Assembly: GCA_947359465.1 (NCBI GenBank)
Contig: OX375878.1
Span: 80,703,627 to 80,767,626 of the forward strand
Origin: Metellina segmentata
Lineage: Eukaryota > Arthropoda > Arachnida > Araneae > Tetragnathidae
Direction of reading: 5' to 3'
Length of the DNA: 64,000 bases
Positions 30,787 through 41,800 of the stretch are shown here, piece after piece. Under the pieces are notes generated by a model. That model saw only the letters and a program-made list of their open reading frames with translations, searched no databases and had not been told where the DNA came from. A program made the position numbers and the translations under genes. The number at the start of each line of letters is the position of its first letter. Position 1 is the first letter of the stretch.

Positions 30787-30963
30787 ATGCAATACATATT
30801 TAGCCGATTATTGTGTTTTACGTTCTTTTTTATTTTACTCCAATTTTCAAAATGTCTGCAAAACAATTGCAATTGCTTGGAGTTGTGTTGCAGAACACTG
30901 AATATAATTCTGCACCTTGGGATATATCCACCATCCAACGAAGAAAGCAGTATTATGTCGTAA
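30787..30963 (+). CDS. Candidate short secreted Cys-rich peptide (speculative)
   Basis: From the ATG at 30,787 the frame gives 58 residues. The first ~20 are strongly hydrophobic (LLCFTFFFILLQF), like a signal peptide. Five cysteines follow in KCLQNNCNCLELCC, then an uncharacterised tail ending in SSIMS. No splice or polyadenylation signal supports it, and AT-rich DNA produces hydrophobic ORFs by chance. Function unknown. Confidence 0.2.
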   Translation: MQYIFSRLLCFTFFFILLQFSKCLQNNCNCLELCCRTLNIILHLGIYPPSNEESSIMS

Positions 30964-31047
30964 AAAAAATGTTCCCCTAGGAGTGCATTACTTAAAGTAA
31001 ACATGGGCTTAAAATAAATCCCGAAATACCTTGGTGGTCTATACTTT

Positions 31048-31165
31048 CTGCCTCGTCATCTGACCGTGGTTCAAAATTACGAGGCGTTGTCCTTGGATCT
31101 ACTCCTTAGTCATTGATCCGTGACCATCACCAATAGCCCATTGTGTTGCTCCAGTGCGACTATAA
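31048..31165 (+). repeat. SINE 3' fragment
   Basis: cctcgtcatctgaccgtgg, aattacgaggcgttgtcc, then caatagcccattgtg and gctccagtgcgac. Confidence 0.75.
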
Positions 31166-31184
31166 TTCATCGCATACATTCCTC

Positions 31185-31392
31185 AATCCAAGGATGGCCA
31201 CCGTGAGTTTGTTCGCTGTTCTAGCAACCTGAGAGTTGTAGGCGGTGTATGTTCACTTTCCCTTGGGTGTTCTCTTCTATGTCTGTAAAGACTTCCTTGT
31301 GTCTGCATGTCCATTGCTTGGTTGTTTATCATGTGTTTGGCTCAGCTCGGGTGATTAGCACCTATACCATGAAACCTAAATCCACGCCCTTT
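31185..31392 (+). repeat. Second SINE family, with LINE-like 3' tail
   Basis: Shares ctagcaacc, gagttgtagg, ttgggtg(t/c)tctcttct and a tail of the gtttggctcagct...ccatgaaacc type with the sequence at 62,283-62,455. The tail resembles the 3' end of the LINE at 22,690-22,745. Confidence 0.6.
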
Positions 31393-31450
31393 CAGGGTTC
31401 GTCATAATTCTCCAAACTGCGTCACATGCATATCTATGTATTTTGACTAT

Positions 31451-31569
31451 GTGTTCAGTCTCTGTCTAGCCACTAGAAGGAACTATATATCAATGTGAAC
31501 GATCAACCAATGAGAATTTAGTTCGAATCAGAATGGTAAGTAAAAATCGATAGAAGGAAACAGAAACTG
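31451..31569 (-). repeat. Inverted repeat arm at the left edge of copy B
   Basis: The complement matches 31,892-32,007 (phrases ttctcattggttgatcg, ttcacattgatatatagt and ctagtggctagacag). Arms are about 118 bp and roughly 90% alike by eye, with a 322-bp spacer. Confidence 0.8.
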
Positions 31570-31891
31570 GCGAATTTTGTTTAGAAAAGACATTTTTATG
31601 ATGACAATTAAGACTGATAAACGAACTGTATCAAATATAGTCTTTAACTTAATATACACCTAAGCACGAAAAATGACAGTTAACTACGGACAGAAATCAT
31701 GCAAATACTACATATAACACAAGTAAATAATACGTAAGGATTTGGATCAAGCATGAGAATTTATGTCTAAGTGATCAGCGTATTTTGACGCACCGAATTC
31801 TCCTCAATTGATTTCGATTTGAGGCTAATAAAGAAGACTAATTTCAGCACGATTTCTTTTCTAAATAAAAGGCTTTGAAATTACGAGTCGT

Positions 31892-32007
31892 CAGTTTCTG
31901 CTTCCTTCTCTCGATTTTTACTTACTATTCTGGCTTAACTGAATTCTCATTGGTTGATCGTTCACATTGATATATAGTGCCATCTAGTGGCTAGACAGAC
32001 TGAACAC
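31892..32007 (+). repeat. Inverted repeat arm, copy B (right)
   Basis: Partner of 31,451-31,569; also present in copy A at 152-262. Confidence 0.8.
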
Positions 32008-32289
32008 TATGGTTAAGGTCTTTATTCTGTTGTCATGTTGACGAACTGCATGTTTTAATCTAATTTTAACGTCTGTCTGGCTCTTCAGTCCAATTGTACG
32101 GATTTATGTTGAGTCCTGCGTTCGGCACGGCTTTTTTTGGATCATGTACCATGAAATTCGAATCAACTAATTCAAGTGTTGCGTACAGAAACGCTGATAA
32201 AACGGAAATTTAAATAGAATTTCAGTTTAACTTCGTTTGCTGTTTAATGAAGGCTCTTCATTTAGAATCTCGTGGACAATCTCGATATT

Positions 32290-32557
32290 CTGCAGGACCC
32301 GCGGTGTAAAAGCATTGGATCAACAATCGGAGAATTGTGTGTTCGAAACTCCGTCCAGCCAAAGACCGATGGCGCACGTTAAATCTGTCACCACCGCAAA
32401 TGTCTTCACGATGGCGTGAAAATTTAGCGGGTGGGGTGCCAGCTCGGGCATCTGATCGTGGATCGTGTTGTCCTCTGTGTTTCCCTTCGGCACTAATCCC
32501 GGACAGCCAATGGCTCGTTGTGTTGCTCCAGTGCGATGTATACCTATATTCTGCAGT
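32290..32557 (+). repeat. SINE upstream of exon 1 (copy B)
   Basis: Same insertion as 604-870, so it predates the duplication. It ends about 18 bases before the exon 1 acceptor at 32,575/32,576. Confidence 0.75.
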
Positions 32558-32597
32558 TATTTTTTTTTGTTTCAGGTTCTCTTGGTAACATTTTGCC

Positions 32598-32853
32598 ATG
32601 GCATCTAAAGGATATGAGAAGTGTGAAGAGAGTACTCCTAGGCGGTTTAGGCAAAGTGCAGTCCTTACTTACCTGAAAACCTACAAAAGTTACCTAAAGG
32701 GGACCGAGAAATACTGCGAGAAGATTCTTAAGACACTCGCAAAGCACCCGAGTTCTCCACCACCCGATTCACCCGGTTCACCCGATTCATTCATCAGTGA
32801 ACTGAAGGACGAGGATATCAGTGTTGCCGGTGACAGAGTTTTAGATGGGTGGA
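32598..32853 (+). CDS. Exon 1 coding part, copy B
   Basis: Starts MASKGYEKCEES; ends at gga|gtaagt. Differs from A at nine residues, including D57 for V57 and K70/D71 for T70/E71. Confidence 0.75.
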
Positions 32854-35800
32854 GTAAGTCATTCCTTGCAGGTTCTTTCAATCTCTATGGGAGCCACGGT
32901 ATCCCGTATATAAAATTAAAAGTTTAGCAGCAGGAGGGTTGCGAGTCCGAATCCAACAAAAAAACAGTATACAAAAGGGGCTGATGCACATTAAATCTCG
33001 TGGCCTTTAATGTATTCGCATCGGTGAGGTGTGTAAGTTTTGAGAGTGGGATGCCAGCTCGGGTGTTGCCTCGTCATCTGACCGTGGTTCAAAACTACGG
33101 GGCGTTGTCCTTGTATCTTTCTCTTGGGGAATTAATCGCGGAACGTCATCAATAGCTCTTTGTGTTGCTCCAGTAAGGCGTTAATTAAAATGCCTACCTC
33201 CCTTTCGCTTCAGTGAACCCGATCTTATGCCAGTCGGGTTCTATAGGATTCAAATTAACCCGGATCGAGTTGATCCTAATCGTTCTTTGAAAAGTGTGTA
33301 ACATTAAATATTGTCAGTAATTGGCTATTTTAATTAGCGTAGTGCTAGAGCAACACGACGATCTATTCACAACGGTTCGGGATCAACCCACTTAGGGAAA
33401 GATCGGATGACCTAATTTTGAACCACTAAATATTATCGGAGAATCCTCTAAAAATTTAAAGTAATCAAAATCCACTATTTCGTATTTAAATATGTGTTTT
33501 GATTAAAAATATGAACTTGCTGAAGCGCCTAGCTATCGGGTGCCACTGTCAAATAACTATAATACCTGACGAAACCGATGTTAAAGTTGTGACGGCCTTT
33601 TAATTAATTTTTTTTTATCGTTAACGGAGTACATCTAGAATATCGTGCTTATTTAAACAATTCCTTGCCTCCCGGTAACTACAGAAAATGCAAGACGGAG
33701 CAAGAACACAAGCGTCCTTCATGTTTATGTTAAATTGTAGTCTCCAACTTGCACAGTGAACAGTTTCTTAAGGCACAACACTCCAACTTTTGTTAGACCT
33801 CGGTCGTTTTTATTTCATGGCAAAAAAAATGTGACTGTCTCTTTCTCTGGAAAATGTTTCATTCCTACCCTAAATTTTTAGGTGGCGTTAAAATTGAAGA
33901 TGAACACGTGGAAAGTCACCTTAAAGATTTCGGAAACGATTTTGAAAAGGGCAGTTTGGATGAGGAGCCTCTGCTTGGGGCGGCTGCATCCAAGAAGCCG
34001 AGTCGGCTGAAACGCTTTTTCACTACTCTACACCTACGCTCTCGCAAACAGAAAGAAGATGCATCGGATAATAGGAAGACCTTTTCTAGTCGCTTGTCCC
34101 ATTTTGTGTGCAAGGAATACGAATTATTTAGTACGTTCTTTGATTTTTATATTTCAATTTATATATGAAATTTATGTTGATGCAAATACACTCTATAACA
34201 AAAAAAATCGACGCACCAAGAAGGAATTATCAGATTGCTTTGAAATTTCTTATGTAAAATTGTTTTGACGAAATATGCAAATGATTAAAATTTGGTGTCC
34301 AATGAATGAATAATGCGATCTGATGCGCATCGGAACTGCGCATCCAGTAGATGTATATAAGGAGTTGTTCTTGAACTGTTGTTCAAAATTTCTGCTGCAT
34401 TGCGATTTAGGATACCATTCAACGACTGAAAAAAATGCCTCGCCGCAGGATTCCAGCTCATTACGGGCAACTTTCAGAGTTTGAAATAGGTCGTATCATT
34501 GGATTGAAAGAGGCAGGTTAGGTAAATAGGAGAATCGCTCGTCATGCGAGTCGCAGCGATTAGAAGATGCTGGCAACAGTAGGTGGACAATGACAGATTT
34601 CAGCGTCATGATGGTAGCGGTAGACGTATTGCCACAACAGATCGCGAGGACAGAGTGGTTGTCAGATCGGCTGTCACAGCGCCTGATTCATCGTTATGAA
34701 CTATCGGTCGTGCGACCCACACACGAGTGTCCATCATGACCATTCACAGACGGCTGAGAGAGCGAAATCTACACTCGTACCGACCGTTACGCCACCTGCC
34801 ACTGACACCTACACACTGTCGAGCCAGATTAGTGGTGCTTGGCTCGATCGGGCTGGAATGATGCTGACTGGGCACGTATAGTCTTTAACGACGAATCCCG
34901 CTTCCAACTGTGTCCTGACGATCACCGAAGACGTCTTGAGACGCCCATGGCGGCGTGACGATCCTGCTTTCACTATTGCACGCCACACGGGCCCTCGACA
35001 AGGAGTTATGGTCTGGGATGCCATTTCATTTGATAACCAGACCCCTTTGGTCGTCATTAGAGGAACTTGCTGCACAGCGGTACGTTGACGACATTCTGAG
35101 ACTTGTTTTGCTACCGTTCCTTTCGTAGTACCCTGGGCTTAGTTTTCAGCAAGAGAATGCCAGACCACATACGGCACGTGTTGCTATGAACTGCCTTCAA
35201 GCTTGTCAAACACTTCCTTTGCCAGCCAGATCACTAGATCTCTCTCACATCGAGCATGTCTGGAATATGATGGGAAGGCGACTGCATCCGGTAGGGAATG
35301 TTGATGAGGTAGTCCGACTATTGGAGCGAATTTGGTAAGAAATGCCGCATGAGACCATCTGGAAGCTTTATTGGTCTATGTCACGCCGTGTGGCAGCTTG
35401 CATCCAGGCTAGAGGCGGGTCAACACCTTATTGAGCTCGTTACTGTAACTCTGAAATAAATCATTCAATTGTTCTGAAATTTTAATCAGTTTCTATTATG
35501 TACATAATTTTCCTATCCACCAATTTTTGTCTCCATCGGACAACTCCTTCTTGGTGCGTTGATTTTTTACAGGTGGAGAAAAAACTCCATGCATTTACAT
35601 CCTTCAAGAACGGGATTTTCGAGAAGTGGAAAGTAATAATTTTTTACCGTAAACGTCGCTCTTAATGCCTTGATGCATTCTTAACGTAAGTTGGTGACAA
35701 AACTTCAAAAAAATGTCCGGACAGAATGCGATTTTTCTTTTCTTTCCTTTACATACTAGGTAAAATATTTCAAAACTCAATTTTAAGTGCATTGTTACCC

Positions 35801-38800
35801 ACAACGACCCTAATTGTAAATTCCAGCCATCGATTACGCAGTGATTTGTATATTCCCACTACTAAAGGAATAATAACCTTTGTGCTTTTTCCGGCGAAAC
35901 GTTAGTTCAACTACCCATTGCGAAAGGTCTGGCGTCAACTCCTTGTAGCCCGAACCCTATCAATATTTTTAAACTGCCTGTTAGCCCAGTGAGCGCTCTG
36001 GTACACGGTATCCATTTTAAACCGTAGGTTCGTTTCTAATCAACCCTAGTGTTGCAAAAAAATCGCAGTCAACCCAAATACAGTATTATTTGGACCTGGC
36101 GTCCACATATATGGGGCACAAATATTGCATATAAGATTAAGGGATCAGTTAAATATGCAGTATAACTTTAACCGACGCTATAATATACGACCGCTATCGT
36201 TATATATGGGAAATTCCATCCAACTATCCCCTCACTCGGCTTAGGGGCTATAGAATCATTTTCTCTTGAATACCAAGTGACGCTGGGATTACCGGCAATG
36301 AATCCTGTAAGTTTCTTGAGTCTGTGTACCATACAAAGATCTCGGACAAAATGTCGGACGTCATTTGGAATGATTGGAGGAATGGCTTTCTTGGTGTTCT
36401 CGTCGTCTAGACGTAATTTAGTTAGGCTCCGTATCGGACTATCGAGGATTACTTGTCAGTACTTGCTGGAAGGAGGAAATCCTCCTTTGTGCCACCACTG
36501 CAACGAACCTGTTACAATATAGCATTTCTTAACTTCATGTCCTCGTATTATAGTATATTTCATTAAGTTTTTTAAGACTTCCTCATCTAGTTCGCCGCCT
36601 TGCTGGGTAATCCTCCACACTCCCAGGTTTTTTTTTTACGATGTTCTAAAATGTATATAGTTGTCATCTCTTCATATTCCAAATGCCTATCACTTTTCAT
36701 CTGTACTTTATATTTTATCAAGACGAGGATAATCCTACACATTTTTAATTCAAAAATATTGTTAAGCTACCCCACGTACTTTAAATTTACTTTTATTCAA
36801 CTGGATAAATTCCTGAATATTTTATTGATTTTACTGGGTCAAATTTCGCCTTGTGTCTAAAGCAGCTTGTCTACTATTGAACCTTGAGCCATGAAACCCA
36901 AACCAACTTTCTCCAACTTGTATGGACAATAAATTAAGGTACGAAATGTGCAATACAAATTATTTCGGGAAACAGTCGCGCCTACGAAATGGGTATCCTC
37001 GAATTCGTGCCACTGAAGGAAGTAAGAGAGTTGTAATATTAATTTTTTTTTCTGCACTTTCAGAATCCAAGCTCGTGGTCCGCAATCCCCAATCTTCCGT
37101 TCCCAAGCCCAACACCCCTGTTCTGGAAGATCCCAAAGCCACCAAAATCGAGGGCTTAATCCAGGACGTGCATATTACGCAAATCGGTATTAAAATCTTG
37201 GGTAAGTCGGTTCTTTGCTTAATAATTCCTTTTAAACCTCGGGCCGTGGTAGCCCAGTTGGAAGAGTTACTGATTCAACGAAAGACGGGCGTATACAAAG
37301 GAGGACAGTGCACGTCAAATCTGCCTTTAATATCCTCGCGTTGGTGTGGAAGTTTGGCGAGTGCATTGTTAGCTCGAGTGTTGTCTCGTAATCTGACCGT
37401 GGCTCAAACTTGCATGGTGTTATCTTCCGATCTTTGGGAATTGAACCCGGACCGTGTATCAAATATACCGTTGAGTTGCTCCAGTGCGACGTTAAATAAA
37501 ATACCTGCCTTTAAACCCTCCTGGTGACGGGACGTGGTAGCCCGGTTGGAAGTGTAACTGATTAACGGGTTTGCAAAAGAGACGGCTAGAGTGTAAATGC
37601 CAGCTTCGGTGTGACCTCGTCATCTAGCCGTGGTTCAGTTACGTATTTTACTGATTTTTTTTTTTTTTTTGCCTTGGAGACGGGTACAGGATTGTCGCCA
37701 ATAGCCCATTGTGTTTCTCCAGTGCTACATCAATTAAAATACCTACCATCCTGATGGTTTATCATCGAAAACATCTTGTAGTGGCCAGCCTGATGCACAA
37801 ACCTGTTCCAAACTCGTCAGTTTTAGGCAGGGAACTGTTGTTTTACCCGCTTGAATCTGTATTCCCCTCGGTACAATGGGGCAGTTTTGTCTCGACGAAT
37901 TATCTCGTTGGAACCAATTGGAAGAATTTGACAATCTTAAACACTTGCAACCACTTGAACGAATATGGTATAAGGGGCAACTTAACCTTTTAGACTACGG
38001 CCGGTACATCAATTGTACCTTGAAATTTATAAGAAACTCGCCAAGAAAGAGGCGCGCCTGTTGTATCTACCCGTAGTTAATAGGTAAGTTACTTCGCAAC
38101 GATTTTACATCCCGTCACATAAGAAATTGTGACGTTTCTAGTTTTATTCTAAAAACCAGACGAATGACCCCCCCCCCTCCCCGGCGTTACTGGGGTTTCA
38201 AATATGACAGACATTTCCCTCTCTAACTCTAATAAACAAACCTTGTAGAACGCGTTTGCATGTACAATTATTGCATGAAAAAAAAATACTTTTTAAATTG
38301 GGGCTTCGAGACTTTATTTTATTACTACTGGTGTGCCGATTTTCGTGGCTACAAATTGGTCCGAAGGCGGGAAAGAAGTAACCTATTTTTTCCGCAGTGT
38401 TCTAAAGTATAAGTGTATTAAATTTGGTGCGGATTGGTCAAACGGTGTATATTTGTAGAGAATATATAAACAGACGTATAAATTATATATATACAGACTT
38501 GAGAAATTAAACTAAATCAATCTGTTAAATTTATGAAGATTAACTTAATTTCTCCTTAAAAATAGAGGTCGTAAATACCAGGTTTTTAAAAATTGGCTTA
38601 GATTGTTTCGCGGATTTTGGTCAATGTTCTTGCACTTCCACTAATCTGAATAATTGATACACCGGCTACTTTCTTAAATTTCAGAAAATAAAATATTCGT
38701 TTTTGATATGGAGTTTCTACATTTAAGCAATACACTAAAGCCAAGTCCCAGTGACTTGTTGGATGAGACTGTATCTGCGGACATTTTCAAGAGGATGAGG

Positions 38801-41800
38801 GATCTATTGCAATATAAATTGAGCATCGACATTATGATTACCACGATGGGTAAGTAAAATATAAATCTTAATGTGCAATATATCTTTAAATTTAAACTCT
38901 TCGGTACGTGATCTTTAGTTGCATACATCGCCCTTCTCATTACAGCTGCGTGCACATGTTCCGTCTGTTTCTTTTTTTTTTTATTTCGGTAACAAGGGGG
39001 CTCCGCCCACTGCTCGCTTAAGCTCGCCAACCCCCTTGGATTGCTAAGTGATCCCGTTTGGTTGGCGACGCGAACCAATACTTTCAAGTGATTTCACTTT
39101 TTTTACTTAAACTTAATGCACCCTAACCTAACAGCCGCATCAGTAAAAAAAACCTTCTGTATCTTGTTCCCTGTACAATTTTAAGTAAACGGTGTTAATC
39201 TCCTAACTTTGCGATCTGTACTTCGTACTTTTTCCGTAAAAAAAAGCGATTCTTTTTCCTCGACAAATGGAAAGAAATCGTTTATATGGCAATTACGATA
39301 AATTTGATATCTGGCATACCCGATAGTCAAAAATACAACCCACAAGTGCCTGCGGAACATGCTCCGCGAACTAAAAAAAAAATACGAAATTTGTGTGACC
39401 AACTTTTGATTGCATCGAATTTATTTATGAACCAATTTTAAAAAGAATTGTACCGTAAGAAAGAGTACATTCTGATGTATACTGCGATATTTTCAAAATT
39501 AAAAACTAATAGTAAGATATACATACGACAATTTTAAAAAATAACGAAAATGTCCCGATTTTTTTCGAATTTCAAAAAAATACTAAGAACCAAATTAAAA
39601 TTTCAAAAAAACTCGACGAGCTGTAAAAATTTACGTTGAGGGGTACTCTTTAAAATAAAACTCACGATTGAAGACTGAAAATGTATGTGTTTTGCTCACT
39701 CGCGGAAGAAATTCGGCACTTGATAAACACTGAACTAAGAGCCGCATCGGAAAAAAAATCTCAATAACTGTCCAGGGAATACTATGAAGAACAAACCATG
39801 ACAATTTCTTTTTTCTGATCGGTACTTTCTCGGGAAACCGTCTAACAATCGAGCTAAACAACGGTTTTCAATCCGGCGGCGGTAACTTTTTTAATATAGA
39901 GACTCGGTTCGAAGGTCTATTACGTGGTTGTGGGGAAGCATGAATCCTAACTTATTCATTATGCACAGTGATATAAAAAATCCTAAGCTTCGTTAGCCAA
40001 TCGGATAAGTGGATTCTCAAGACCACATTTACCCTCCAAAGATCTTTCGACAGCGATTCTGCCCACATACGCTGGCATTAGATGGTCGATGGTACAGTCG
40101 CGGAATAAAAAACACCCTTTATTTCGAACACTATTTATAATGGAGCAAATTCAAAGATGGCATTCAATAGGGGAAATAACTTCTATCTTGCATTCGGATT
40201 GGAGATTGATCCCGGACCTTCGTCAATGGCCCCCTTGTGTTGCTCTGGTACGACGTTGATTATAAATTGCCATTACCCATCTTGCGTATCTCGGCAACTA
40301 AGGTTGCGAGTTCGAATCCAACCAAAGACCGTAGTGTCCGCTAAAGCGCGTATAGATTTGCGAGCCCTTTGATGAAATTATTTTCGCAACTAACTTATCA
40401 GCGATGATGGAGCCTGGAGGTTCGCGAGCAGAAGGAAAACAACGAACTACTCGGAACGCCGTCCCAATCTGAATCGGGTACGCCTTTGTTCGACAGGAAG
40501 CAGTTCACGAGCCTTTCGTCTGACGCCCATCGCAATCATTGGAACTAGAGGCTCGCTAACGGTTCGGCTCGCACATGCGTACAACGTTTACAGGTTGTGC
40601 ATGTTAAATATGTGGTGTCAAATGTCTCGTATTGGCGTGGAAGTTTGTACAGAGGGGTACCAGTCATCCGCCCGTGGTTCAAAATTACGTGGTGTCCTCG
40701 GTTCTTTCCCATCGAGATTGATCCTGGACCGTCGCCTATGGCCCGTTGTATTGCTCCAGTACAACGTTAAAGTGCCTACCCTTAAAAATTAAAGTGTCAA
40801 AAAATCCTCATGGGACGCCTTCATGTCTATCAAAATCTGCACGAACGAAACTTCTGATGGAAACCCCATGTTTTGATGCCTTAAATCGACATCGGTACCG
40901 TTAAATTAGTCTAAACATGAAATTTCATGACTTTAACATTGAACATCTCCCGATATGAAGATGGAAAAGTTCCTGTCAATTTGAGAGATCGTCTCCACAT
41001 TAAAAATTTCTATTCGTAGATCGAGATTAATTTTAAATTACCAGAGTTTTTTCAAGTATGAACATTATTTCAAACTTATTTGTCAGCGCGTGCAATCGAT
41101 CCGCATTATCATGCAATCACATTATGTTTAGTATGCAAATACAAATTATCCGGGGTTTGTAGGACGTTGTTTTTAAGCTTTTGATTGTCCCCTAAATACG
41201 CAATGAGGAAAATTTAATGTAACTCAAACTAACGTTTGGAATGAACTGAGATTTGTATTGCCATATTAAGAGTCCTGATTCGATTCCCATCAAAATTCAA
41301 GGTTCCAAATCGTAATTTTTGCAAACATTCATTTCGTTGATGCAGACTAAAAGCTATTTTTTAAAGATATTGGGTGAGTTTTCTTTTAGTTCTTAAACAG
41401 TAACACTGGTGTAAAATATCGACGCTAAAGGATATATTCCTAAATAAGATTTCTAAAATCTAAAACTACTCGAAACGGCGCGACCTAATGACATGAAATT
41501 TGGTGTCTGAAGTTACATTTTAAGATTCAAAATTGGTGTCAATAGGCCGTTCCCATTTGGAACTATGAAGTTGGTACTCAATTTAATGTGAAGACTACCC
41601 CTTATGCAATTTTTTATTCATTTGAATTTATAGAAGACGTTAGGTTTCTATCAAAAGCCATTTTTGAATGTTCTCTACTCGAGGGAAGAGGGTTGGTTCG
41701 CTTTTATTCCACGGCTGGACGTCTGCACTGTTGGAAAAATCTAGCTTATTGTATTGCTGATTACGTGTTGTAAGGGCTTTGTTGAGGTATCACTGTTTTA

